A stretch of 34,260 nucleotides of DNA, from positions 1 to 34,260 of the forward strand of contig NZ_JACRTD010000014.1 of NCBI RefSeq assembly GCF_014385085.1, read 5' to 3'. How positions within the stretch are numbered: the stretch's first letter is position 1; each line of letters begins with the position of its first letter. Source of the DNA: Youxingia wuxianensis (GTDB taxonomy: Bacteria > Bacillota > Clostridia > Oscillospirales > Ruminococcaceae). Of this stretch, positions 7,831 to 14,992 are shown piece by piece. The notes beneath the pieces were generated by a model. The model searched no databases and had not been told where the DNA came from. It saw only the letters and a list, made by a program, of their open reading frames with translations. A program made the position numbers and the translations under genes.

Positions 7831-7839
7831 TGGTATAAT
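7831..7839 (+). promoter_or_regulatory. Extended -10 promoter of the MmcQ/YjbR gene
   Basis: TGGTATAAT (TATAAT at 7834-7839) faces right and lies directly beside the -35 box of azlCD, so the two divergent promoters overlap. No consensus -35 is present. Confidence 0.55.
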
Positions 7840-7845
7840 AAGAGG

Positions 7846-7978
7846 CGGGAAAATATCGTTTTTCTCCCGGACGCTGTCCGGGACCGGTTTGGCGGTACCG
7901 CAAAGCCGCAGCGTGTTCTTTGCCGCCGGCGTCCTAAAGCCGAGCGGACCTCCGTTTTTTTAAAAAGGAGAGATAATT
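7846..7978 (+). other. Hairpin-rich leader of the MmcQ/YjbR gene
   Basis: About 130 bases between the predicted transcription start and the TTG start codon. It contains a perfect hairpin CCCGGAC-GCT-GTCCGGG (7866-7882) and an imperfect one around CGGTACCG (7887-7904). The first stem is identical to one in the tandem repeat at 33363-33882. No ORF with a ribosome site is seen, and I recognise no riboswitch class. Confidence 0.5.
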
Positions 7979-8398
7979 TTGAAGTATCAATGGTTGTCAC
8001 AATACTGCCTGGCTATGCCTGGGGGCACAGAGGAATATAAGCCCGAGTGGGATGCTGTGCGGTATATGATCGGGACAAAAATGTTTGCCATGGCCGGGAG
8101 CAACAAGCAAAAAGAGCCTATCCTGACAATAAAACTGGAGCCGGCCTTTATCCAGCTTGTAAAAAGCCAGTACCCCCAGATCGCCCCCGGCTACTATATG
8201 AACAAAGACCATTGGTGTTCGGTTCCCCGTACAGGAGATGTGCCGGACGAGCTGGTAAAACAGATGCTGGACCAGGGGTATCAATTGGTTCTTGGCTCCT
8301 TCAGCAAAAAAGCCCGAGAAGCCATTCTTTCCTCAGTTTCAACCGGTTTGCCGGGCCAAAGGCCCTCCCCGGAGCCCCAGGATGGTTCGGCTTTCTAA
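7979..8398 (+). CDS. MmcQ/YjbR family protein
   Basis: A 139-aa protein of the MmcQ/YjbR (DUF419) group, small cytoplasmic proteins with a double-wing fold resembling DNA-binding domains. The family features are visible: 'LAMPGGTEEYKPEW' near the N-terminus (equivalent to the usual LPG..E.YPF), 'MFAMAG' (residues 36-41), 'LTIKLEP', and 'GYYMNKDHWCSV' (72-83), the common 'MNK.HW.(S/T)V' block. The start is TTG at 7979, chosen because AAAAAGGAGAG lies about nine bases upstream. The 3' end 'PGQRPSPEPQDGSAF' looks like a non-conserved tail. Function in the cell is not established for the family. Confidence 0.85.
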   Translation: MKYQWLSQYCLAMPGGTEEYKPEWDAVRYMIGTKMFAMAGSNKQKEPILTIKLEPAFIQLVKSQYPQIAPGYYMNKDHWCSVPRTGDVPDELVKQMLDQGYQLVLGSFSKKAREAILSSVSTGLPGQRPSPEPQDGSAF

Positions 8399-8525
8399 TT
8401 CGGGCCGCCATGAAACCAGACGAGGGAAAGCATAAAAACTGCGGCAAAGGCATCTCCCCTAGGCCAGGATGTAATCACGCCCGCTGTCCTTGAGGCTATA
8501 AAACAATCTGCCAAAAAATCAAAAT

Positions 8526-8554
8526 AAAAAGGGGGCGTTCCAGCCCCCTTTTTT
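8526..8554 (+). terminator. Terminator of the MmcQ/YjbR gene
   Basis: GGGGGC (8531-8536), loop GTTCCA, GCCCCC (8543-8548), with A-run before and six T after; usable in both directions. Confidence 0.9.
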
Positions 8555-8652
8555 CAAAAATTTTTCCTGAAATTTACGCAAAAATGATAGTTGCCTTTTC
8601 TCTTTTTCGATATTATAAATCCAGAGCATAAAAGCTCGCAAGATTTTTTCAT
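8554..8652 (-). CDS. Possible 32-aa basic peptide
   Basis: A ribosome site AAAGGAG lies five bases before an ATG, and the frame runs 32 codons. The product starts MKKSCELLCSGF, has three cysteines and ends basic (RKNF). A possible -10 box TATACT lies about 60 bases upstream near 8714, without a clear -35. It may be a chance ORF. Confidence 0.25.
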   Translation of the reverse strand: MKKSCELLCSGFIISKKRKGNYHFCVNFRKNF

Positions 8653-8743
8653 TTTTCTCCTTTTTCCAACGCCTCTTTTGCCGCCGGGCAGGGGAGGTCG
8701 TTTACTTTAGAGTATACCCCTCCAAATTATGCCCTGTTTCGGC

Positions 8744-8782
8744 AAAACCCGGGAATGAGCGCTACGCTCATTCCCGGGTTTT
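8744..8782 (-). terminator. Terminator of degV, overlapping its stop codon
   Basis: An 18-bp perfect stem (AAAACCCGGGAATGAGCG at 8744-8761 and its complement at 8765-8782) with the three-base loop CTA. The degV stop codon TAA (8782-8784) abuts the outer arm. Confidence 0.88.
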
Positions 8783-9648
8783 TACATATCTTCCTCTAAA
8801 ATCTGTATTCCCGCTCCTAAAAGGTGGGGCCCTACATATACCCCCAAGGTGCAGTCGATCTCGCTTTCATAGTGATGAACAAAGGCGGGAATCCGGGAGA
8901 GCAGTACTTTTTTCACCAGTTCTCCATCCTGGGGCGCGTCCCCATGGGCGGTCATAATATTCACCCGGCTGCCGGGCGTGTATTTTTCATACACCAGATC
9001 GCATAGCCTTTCTATGGACGCTTTTCTGCCCCGCACTTTTGCAATGCTGGTCAGTTCCCCGCTGGGGGCGAAGGTGAGGATGGGTTTAATATTGAGCATG
9101 GTACCCGCTACCCAGGTAATCCGTCCGATCCGCCCGCCTTTTTGCAGATATTCCAAGGTGTCCACGCTGAAAAACACGGTGGTGTTTTTAATCAGCCTGG
9201 GGATCAGCGACAGCAGTTCCTCCCATGTTTTCCCCTGACGAAGATACTCCGCCGCCTGGAGCACAGTAGCGCCGGTCCCCAAGCTTCCGCTTTTGGTGTC
9301 AAAGGCGGCTACCTGCAGACCGGGAAACTCTTCCCCGATCAGCTCCACCATCTGATAAGTGCCGGAAAGTCCGCTGGAAAAAATAATCGCCAGCACTTTT
9401 TCATAGCCCTCGTCTTTGATCTGCTGGAGGGCCTGGGTGATTGTGGCTCCGTCCGGCAGAGAGGTTTTGGGTATCTCCGCAGGCAAGCGCTGATAAACCT
9501 GCCGGGCGGTAATATCCACCCCGTCTGAATATGACCCTTCGCTGTAGGTAATTTTCAGCGGTACAATAAAAATAGGTTCTGTTTTGGCCATATGCGCCGG
9601 CACATCCGCGCAGGAATCCGTAAGAATGGCTATTTTTTGCCTATTCAT
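8782..9648 (-). CDS. DegV family fatty-acid-binding protein
   Basis: A 288-aa DegV protein; members bind a fatty acid between two domains and some (FakB) present it to fatty acid kinase FakA. Signatures: TDSCAD (10-15), 'VPLKI' , 'PKTSLPDG' (the PxTSxP lipid head-group motif, near residue 60), 'FSSGLSGTYQ' (near 90-99) and 'DTKSGSLGTG'. 'LEYLQKGGRIG' and 'IKPIL' are also typical. No FakA gene lies in the window, so a specific FakB role is inference. The gene follows the esterase by 12 bases and is probably co-transcribed with it; its ribosome site is weak, which suggests coupling. Confidence 0.9.
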   Translation of the reverse strand: MNRQKIAILTDSCADVPAHMAKTEPIFIVPLKITYSEGSYSDGVDITARQVYQRLPAEIPKTSLPDGATITQALQQIKDEGYEKVLAIIFSSGLSGTYQMVELIGEEFPGLQVAAFDTKSGSLGTGATVLQAAEYLRQGKTWEELLSLIPRLIKNTTVFFSVDTLEYLQKGGRIGRITWVAGTMLNIKPILTFAPSGELTSIAKVRGRKASIERLCDLVYEKYTPGSRVNIMTAHGDAPQDGELVKKVLLSRIPAFVHHYESEIDCTLGVYVGPHLLGAGIQILEEDM

Positions 9649-9660
9649 CCTTTCACATCC

Positions 9661-10473
9661 CTAATAACACGATTTCTCCTTATTCTCTGAGAGCCACGTC
9701 ATTGCCCGGCGGATCTCCCCATCCCAAAAATCCCATTCGTGGCCTCCGGGCCCCTCCTGCCAAACCATCGGGTATTCAAGCTCATACAGCAGGTCTCTCA
9801 GTTTTTGATTCATGGGATAACAATACGTATCTTCTCTTCCGCAGGCAAGATAAATCCTGGGCAGAGGCTTTTTTTCCCCCGCAGTCCGGCGGGCCAGATA
9901 AAACAAATCGTCCGGGCCGTTTTCCACCTGCCCGCTTCCAAATACGTTCTCCACCGCTTTTTCCATCCCCTGCTGTCTGGCAATTGTCGCCAGAAACGGG
10001 GCGTCCACCGCCCCGGACAGAGAAATGGCGGCGCTGTATTGTTCTGGATTGGTAAGAGCCGCTTTCACAGCGCCGTAGCCGCCCATGGAAAGCCCGGCGA
10101 TAAAAGTGTCCCGTCTGTCGCCGGACACAGGAAAGCTCATACGGACAAAACGGGGCAGCTCTTGGGTTAAAAAGGTGAAAAACTTCAGCCCATGGGCCAT
10201 ATCTGTATAGTAATTATTTTCTCCCCGGGGCATGACCACCGCAATTCCATGCTCCTGGGCGTAACGCTCCACATTGCTGCGGCGAAGCCAAATGGTTTCA
10301 TCTTCATACATCCCATGAAGCAGATAAAGCACAGGATAACGCGGGTTTTTTGGATACAGCTCCTCTAGCGGCATGGACATCGCCCTGCCGCTCCCGGGGG
10401 TAGGAAGGGTAACCAATATTCTTGTAGTAATCAGCAGGGTTTTTGAAAAAAAACTGCACTCATATAATGACAT
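9661..10473 (-). CDS. Alpha/beta-hydrolase esterase (esterase D / EstA-like)
   Basis: A 270-aa serine esterase of the putative-esterase (esterase D, tributyrin esterase) group. The catalytic triad can be read as S129 in GLSMGG, D215 in CGREDTY and H245 in GGHEWDFWD. 'YLLHGMYEDETIW' (50-62) supplies the oxyanion HG motif. There is no signal peptide, so it is probably cytoplasmic. The start is the ATG at 10473, preceded by AGGGGAGAG; an upstream GTG at 10515 lacks a ribosome site. It is first in the transcript with degV. The pairing suggests short-chain ester or lipid handling, but the substrate is unknown. Confidence 0.87.
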   Translation of the reverse strand: MSLYECSFFSKTLLITTRILVTLPTPGSGRAMSMPLEELYPKNPRYPVLYLLHGMYEDETIWLRRSNVERYAQEHGIAVVMPRGENNYYTDMAHGLKFFTFLTQELPRFVRMSFPVSGDRRDTFIAGLSMGGYGAVKAALTNPEQYSAAISLSGAVDAPFLATIARQQGMEKAVENVFGSGQVENGPDDLFYLARRTAGEKKPLPRIYLACGREDTYCYPMNQKLRDLLYELEYPMVWQEGPGGHEWDFWDGEIRRAMTWLSENKEKSCY

Positions 10474-10539
10474 GGACGCTTCTCTCTCCCCTAGGTAAAC
10501 TATTGGCGTTTTCACGCGCTTTATACATATCTATAAGTG

Positions 10540-10569
10540 AGTATAGCACCCAAAAACAAAAGATGTCAA
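10540..10569 (-). promoter_or_regulatory. Promoter of the esterase-degV operon
   Basis: On the minus strand: perfect -35 TTGACA (10564-10569), 18-bp spacer, -10 TATACT (10540-10545). Confidence 0.8.
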
Positions 10570-10603
10570 CGGACAATTTTAAATGACTATTAAATATAAG
10601 CAT

Positions 10604-10633
10604 TTGACAAGTTTTATTTCTCTGACCTATAAT
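10604..10633 (+). promoter_or_regulatory. Promoter of the MarR gene
   Basis: Perfect -35 TTGACA (10604-10609), 18-bp spacer, perfect -10 TATAAT (10628-10633). It diverges from the esterase promoter; the two -35 boxes are 34 bases apart, leaving an AT-rich centre where a repressor could control both. Confidence 0.82.
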
Positions 10634-10664
10634 GTGGATAAGAAATAAGCGGGGGGATGCTATT

Positions 10665-11126
10665 ATGGCAAAAACAGAAGACCGGCAGCTGGCAAAGGAT
10701 TTTGTAAATTTAATGCGGGCGTTTTATATCGCCACCCAACGTCCCTTTGAAATCCGGGGGGACATTAAGGTTAGCTCCCGCTCGTTTAACGTATTGTACG
10801 CACTGAAATATCACCCGAATAAAGAAATAACCATGTCCGCGCTGGCGGAAACTTTATATATGTCCGGACAGCAGCTTTCCAAGTTGGTAAGCCCCCTGGA
10901 GGAAAAGGGATTGGTGGAGCGCATCCATGACACCATCAACCGCCGCCAGGTATTTATAAAGCTTACCAGGAAAGGAAGCCGGGTGGTGGATATGGCAGTT
11001 TCCGATATGGTAAAACGAATTTCTCCCGAACTGCGCATCTTCACTCCGGCGGAAAAAGAGCAGTTTTCTTCCTCGGTACGCACACTGACCCGGCTTTTGG
11101 AAAAAGGAGAATACCAGCAGTGGTAA
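10665..11126 (+). CDS. MarR family transcriptional regulator
   Basis: A 153-aa winged-helix regulator. Helix-turn-helix: 'TMSALAETLYMSGQQLSKLVSPLEEKGLVER' spans roughly residues 58-88, with the wing at 'DTINRRQVFIKLTRKG' (91-106), both classical for MarR. The start is the ATG at 10665 behind GGGGGGAT; an upstream in-frame ATG at 10632 lies in the -10 box and cannot be used. It is placed divergently from the esterase-degV operon and 75 bases before an ABC transporter that has its own promoter. Either could be its target (inference); MarR proteins usually repress neighbouring genes and release DNA on binding small aromatic or lipid ligands. Confidence 0.9.
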   Translation: MAKTEDRQLAKDFVNLMRAFYIATQRPFEIRGDIKVSSRSFNVLYALKYHPNKEITMSALAETLYMSGQQLSKLVSPLEEKGLVERIHDTINRRQVFIKLTRKGSRVVDMAVSDMVKRISPELRIFTPAEKEQFSSSVRTLTRLLEKGEYQQW

Positions 11127-11137
11127 TTCCTCCCTCT

Positions 11138-11165
11138 TTGCAACGGCGGAAATATAGGGTATAAT
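11138..11165 (+). promoter_or_regulatory. Promoter of the ABC transporter locus
   Basis: -35 TTGCAA (11138-11143), 16-bp spacer, perfect -10 TATAAT (11160-11165). Confidence 0.7.
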
Positions 11166-11200
11166 GTGGTTGTATTACCTGCCAAAACGGGGGGAAAATT

Positions 11201-11869
11201 ATGCTAAACTTTTCCCAGATTACCAAACAATACGGCAGCCTTACCGTACTTAAAGACGTCTCTTTGCAGGTGGCCCGGGGGGAATGCGTCTGCGTAGCCG
11301 GAGCCAACTCCCAGGGAAAAACGACCCTGCTCTCCATCGGAGCGGGACTGCTGACGCCGGAAAAAGGGCGTGTCGCAAAAGACGGGGGCGTGGGGTTTGT
11401 TCCCCAGGAAAACGCTCTGTTGGAGGAGTTGTCTGTTCGGGACAATCTGCTGCTGTGGTACAGCGCCTGCCGCAAAAAAACCAGTCTGTGTTTTCGGGAG
11501 GATTCCCCGGAAGCCCGCCTGGGTCTTTCGTCCTTTGCCAAGCAGAAAATTTCCCGTCTTTCCGGCGGGATGAAGAAGCGGGCGTCCATTGCGGCGGCTC
11601 TGGCGGGCGACCCGGATTATCTTTTGATGGATGAGCCGTTTGCCGCTCTGGACTTGGAAAGCAAAGAGGAGATTTCCCTTCTTCTGCGCCAATTGGCCTC
11701 CCAGGGAAAGGGCATTTTATTTTCTTCCCACGATCCGGCGCAGATTGCCGCCGCGGCGCAAAGATTATATGTCCTGCGGGACGCCCATATCCGGCAGGAG
11801 GTCTGCCCGGACCCAGCGCTTTCTTTGGAGGAGCGCACCCGGCGGATCATCGAGCTGATCGGACGGTAA
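11201..11869 (+). CDS. ABC transporter ATP-binding protein
   Basis: A 222-aa single nucleotide-binding domain. Walker A is GANSQGKTT (34-42), with N and Q where most ABC proteins have N-G and A. The Q-loop lies in 'FVPQEN' (66-71), the signature is LSGGM (120-124), Walker B is YLLMDE (140-145), and the switch histidine is H177 in SSHD. It should energise the ABC-2 permeases at 13817 and 14992, which lack their own ATPase. The ATG follows ACGGGGGGA. A weak terminator and the 590-aa gene separate it from the permeases. Confidence 0.93.
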   Translation: MLNFSQITKQYGSLTVLKDVSLQVARGECVCVAGANSQGKTTLLSIGAGLLTPEKGRVAKDGGVGFVPQENALLEELSVRDNLLLWYSACRKKTSLCFREDSPEARLGLSSFAKQKISRLSGGMKKRASIAAALAGDPDYLLMDEPFAALDLESKEEISLLLRQLASQGKGILFSSHDPAQIAAAAQRLYVLRDAHIRQEVCPDPALSLEERTRRIIELIGR

Positions 11870-11885
11870 CAGCAAAGGTAAAAAC

Positions 11886-11912
11886 CGGCCTTTAACACCA
11901 GGCCGTTTTTTA
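11886..11912 (+). terminator. Terminator or attenuator after the ATPase gene
   Basis: Short stem CGGCCT (11886-11891), loop TTAACACC, AGGCCG (11900-11905), then six T. The six-bp GC-rich stem may only partly stop transcription into the next gene. Confidence 0.7.
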
Positions 11913-11958
11913 GATATTATGGGAACCAAACGTTTAGGAATTATTGGAGGAAACATGA

Positions 11959-13731
11959 ATGACTGAAAATGAAAACAATGTATTTGATCCTGCAGGCCAG
12001 GATCCTTCCGTTTCCCAGGCGGTAATGGACACCGCGGCGGAAACAGAAAACACCCTTTCCGGGACAGATCCCGTCGGTTTTCAAGAAGAACCCACCCCAG
12101 GCAAGAAAAACACCAAAACCATGATCATTATTATCGCGGTGGTGGCTGTTTTGGCTCTGGCTGTGATTGTGGGCTTCGCCAGCGGACTGCTGGGTAAAAA
12201 AGACCCGAAAACCGCGGTGTTGGACGCCTTTACCGCCACCTCTGCCCAAAGCAGCAAGCTCATGGATAATATGTATCAGGAAAATCCAGTGGCTAAACTG
12301 ATGCTGGCGCCAACATCGGCTTCTAAGAAAACGGATTATACCATCACTCTTCATTCTCTTTCCGGGTTTGAGGGAGACCAGATGGTAAATCAGCTCATTT
12401 CAGGGGCATATCTGAAAGGTTATTTCACCAATGATTTGGAAAACAGCGCCACAGAAATTTATGGAGAGCTGGGGCTTTCCCAGATTGATCTGATTTCTTT
12501 GTACGCGTTTGCTTCCCCGGACTTGGTGGCTTTCAACCTGCCGTCTATTTCCGATACTAAGCTGTCTGTCAATATGCAGACCTTAGCCCAGGATATTGAG
12601 GCCAGCCCCGTGTTTAAGGATGCCATTTCTGCGGAGGATTTAACCCTTCTGCAGGATTCCATTTCTTCCTATTTCAGCGGCTTGGGCGCTCTGGACAGCC
12701 AGTCCTTTACCGCAGAAATGGAAGCAAAAATGAAAGAGCTTACCGATTCCCTTTTGGCCAACGCCACCTTTGAAGGCGGAGACAAAGTGGACGATCTGCG
12801 TGTCTATACGGTTACCATTCCTGGCGAGGATGTACGCGCCTTTATCAACGAGCTGTGCAGATATTTGTATATTGATTCTGAATTTGCAAAGGTATATGAA
12901 TCCGCTATTTCCCCTATGCTGCTTAATACGGACGTTCCCTATGAGCAGTTTATGGAAGAAAATATTCTCTCCCAGGTGGATAGAATGATCCCAGAAATGG
13001 CAACCGTTTTAACCCTGGGAGTGGGAAAAGGGGATATTATTAAAAACTTTGCCCTGACCGCCACTACGTTGGAGGATGTAACCGGCACGGTGGATGCCCC
13101 GGTATTTCAGGAAATTTCTATGGACGGCGTTATGGACGGCCTCAACGAAACGGTAAATATGTCCATGGAACTTTCTGCGGATGAAGAGGCCTTTGTGGTT
13201 GATGTGTCCGCCGCTACTTCTTATGCGGATAAGGCGTATACCATGGATATGGATATGGGGGTTACCGTTGGAGGCACACAGGTTACCTATACTTTAGGAA
13301 TGACCGCGGACGGAGCCAAGGAAACGGACAACACCCAATTTACCGCATTTATGGGCATCAAAGACAATGAAAGCAATATGGATATGACCCTGGATCTTGG
13401 CTGTACAGGCACTGTAAGCGTTTCTGAGGAGAAAACCGTGGTTGATCTGAATGATATCAACGCGGATATTACCGTTGACCAGGAAACCATTTCCTTGAAC
13501 ATGGGCGTAAAGACGGAATCTGCTGCGCTGGAAGCGCCTCTTGCTTTCCAGGGCGAACATAAAGAGCTGCTTAAAATGACCCAGGAAGAGCTGGCTGAGG
13601 TGGAGACAGAATACTACGACGGCTTTATGGAGTTAGTCAACCGTGTTCTCCCCTTTGTTTTAAGTGAAGGAGCGTCCGCGCCTGTTCCAGAGGAGCCTGC
13701 GTCTCCTATGCCGGCAGAACCCGCGGCGTAA
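11959..13731 (+). CDS. Membrane-anchored extracytoplasmic protein, 590 aa, unknown function
   Basis: The first ~50 residues are acidic and polar and probably cytoplasmic, followed by one membrane helix (about 54-79) and a large outer part to residue 590. The outer part alternates short helices with many beta-like strands. Residues about 395-520 read as repeated amphipathic strands ('MDMDMGVTVGG', 'MDMTLDLGCTG', 'ISLNMGVKTES'), compatible with a beta half-barrel or lipid-carrier-like fold; this is only an impression. The C-terminus is a Pro/Ala/Glu tail. The position between the ATPase and the two permeases suggests a dedicated accessory or sensor protein of that transporter. The ATG at 11959 is preceded by GGAGG; an out-of-frame ATG four bases earlier yields only three codons. 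No family is confidently recognised. Confidence 0.75.
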   Translation: MTENENNVFDPAGQDPSVSQAVMDTAAETENTLSGTDPVGFQEEPTPGKKNTKTMIIIIAVVAVLALAVIVGFASGLLGKKDPKTAVLDAFTATSAQSSKLMDNMYQENPVAKLMLAPTSASKKTDYTITLHSLSGFEGDQMVNQLISGAYLKGYFTNDLENSATEIYGELGLSQIDLISLYAFASPDLVAFNLPSISDTKLSVNMQTLAQDIEASPVFKDAISAEDLTLLQDSISSYFSGLGALDSQSFTAEMEAKMKELTDSLLANATFEGGDKVDDLRVYTVTIPGEDVRAFINELCRYLYIDSEFAKVYESAISPMLLNTDVPYEQFMEENILSQVDRMIPEMATVLTLGVGKGDIIKNFALTATTLEDVTGTVDAPVFQEISMDGVMDGLNETVNMSMELSADEEAFVVDVSAATSYADKAYTMDMDMGVTVGGTQVTYTLGMTADGAKETDNTQFTAFMGIKDNESNMDMTLDLGCTGTVSVSEEKTVVDLNDINADITVDQETISLNMGVKTESAALEAPLAFQGEHKELLKMTQEELAEVETEYYDGFMELVNRVLPFVLSEGASAPVPEEPASPMPAEPAA

Positions 13732-13756
13732 AAACGTTTTTCCTATTGGCATTCAT

Positions 13757-13785
13757 GGCCTGCGGCAGCCCAGCTGCCGCAGGCC
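13757..13785 (+). other. Strong hairpin without a T-run
   Basis: A 12-bp perfect stem GGCCTGCGGCAG (13757-13768), loop CCCAG, and its complement (13774-13785). It is followed by ACAATAATC, so it is not a standard intrinsic terminator. In the mRNA it could protect the 3' end of the 590-aa cistron or slow readthrough into the permeases. Confidence 0.7.
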
Positions 13786-13816
13786 ACAATAATCTTATAA
13801 AAAAGGGGGCCGGATT

Positions 13817-14992
13817 ATGGGGCTGTTTTTGACCAGTCTGAAGATTACCCTAAAGCATAGCGGCAAGCGGCTGATTTTTCTTCTGCTGGTTTTCGCCGTC
13901 TGTTTTGGCGTGGTTTTCACCGCTTTTTCCTCTGCCCCGGACAAAGAGCCTTCCCCTTTGGCTTCCATCGGCATTATCAATAACGATACTCATCCCATCA
14001 GTTCCTTTGCCCTGTCCTCAGTGGATGATTTGGGGCGTGCTTCCTCCCTGTTTTCCGCCCAGATTATTAGCCCCGCTCAAAAGGACTTTTCTGTGTTTAC
14101 CGCGGTAATTACTATTCCGGAAGGGTTTATTGAAAGCGTAATGAACGGGACAAACCTTTCCCCTGGGGTGGAGGTGAATATCTCCTCTCCTATGGAGGCG
14201 TCCTTTGCCCGGCAGATGGCTTATGTGGGGGCAAAGTATCTTTCCAGCGCCCAGCTTGGAATTTATACTGTGCTCAACCAGGCCCAATATGGCGCCGAGA
14301 TGTCTGCTCAGGCTTACCAGCAGCTTTTGCTGGGAGTAAATTTGGAATTTATGCGTCTTTTTCTGGACCGGCTGACATTGATTGAAGAACATCCTCTTTC
14401 TGCTACCGGCGCCTTGGGGCTCAAGGAGTATTATATCGTTTCTATTTGTGTTATGCTGGTTTTCATGTACGCTTTTTTATATACGCCGGCAGTGCTGGCT
14501 TTGTTTTCTTTTTCCCGATCCTGCAGACACTGCCCGGGCAGCGCCCGAGCGCTGTTTTTTTCTTCCCTGGTCTCCTGCGCCTTGTTGGAGCTGGCGCTCC
14601 TTCTGCCGTTGTATTTGGCTGTGAAAAGATATTTTTCCTTTGCCCTCTCCCCTTCCCATCTGGCGGCGCTGGGACTTTTATCCTTGCTTTTCGCCTCGTT
14701 TGTGCTGCTGTGCGCCCTGCTGACCCTGGAGGTGAAGGCCGCTGCCGCTTTGGGGATTTTTTTGTCGCTGGGGATGGGAGTTATTTCCGGCGGATTTCTG
14801 CCGTTGGAGCTGATGCCCCAGGTGCTGCGTAAAATCGCTCCTTGGACGGTTCATTACCAGGGCGCGGCCTTGATGGGCGGCTTTTTCACCCCGCAGCCGG
14901 CCAGCTTTTGGCCGCCGGCTGTAATGACAGGCGTTTTGTTGGCTGTGTGCGGGTTTCTTTGGAGATGGCGGTTAGGAAAGGGGGCGGTCTGA
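13817..14992 (+). CDS. ABC-2 type transporter permease
   Basis: A 391-aa membrane protein with the ABC-2 (ABC2_membrane_3) layout: one N-terminal helix (about 18-38), a long extracytoplasmic segment (about 40-195), then five to six helices packed in the last 190 residues, including 'YYIVSICVMLVFMYAFLY' and 'LAALGLLSLLFASFVLL'. Such permeases export substrates (drugs, lipids, peptides) with a separate ATPase. The stop codon overlaps the next start by one base (TGATG), so the two permeases are coupled and probably form a heterodimer. The ATG follows AAAAAGGGGGC. Substrate unknown. Confidence 0.85.
   Translation: MGLFLTSLKITLKHSGKRLIFLLLVFAVCFGVVFTAFSSAPDKEPSPLASIGIINNDTHPISSFALSSVDDLGRASSLFSAQIISPAQKDFSVFTAVITIPEGFIESVMNGTNLSPGVEVNISSPMEASFARQMAYVGAKYLSSAQLGIYTVLNQAQYGAEMSAQAYQQLLLGVNLEFMRLFLDRLTLIEEHPLSATGALGLKEYYIVSICVMLVFMYAFLYTPAVLALFSFSRSCRHCPGSARALFFSSLVSCALLELALLLPLYLAVKRYFSFALSPSHLAALGLLSLLFASFVLLCALLTLEVKAAAALGIFLSLGMGVISGGFLPLELMPQVLRKIAPWTVHYQGAALMGGFFTPQPASFWPPAVMTGVLLAVCGFLWRWRLGKGAV

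Larger units (their letters stand above)
8399..8781. other. Intergenic region between MmcQ/YjbR gene and degV
   Basis: It holds the terminators of both convergent genes, at 8526-8554 and 8744-8782, and a possible 32-codon minus-strand ORF (8554-8652). A 27-codon plus-strand ORF at 8410-8493 has a Cys/His-rich end but no ribosome site. Confidence 0.5.

Noticed and set aside
8410..8493. 27-codon plus-strand ORF with a Cys/His-rich end
   Set aside because: No ribosome site; it is the tail of a longer shadow frame of the MmcQ/YjbR gene.
10632..10664. Upstream ATG extending the MarR protein by 11 residues
   Set aside because: It lies inside the -10 box; the next ATG has a ribosome site.
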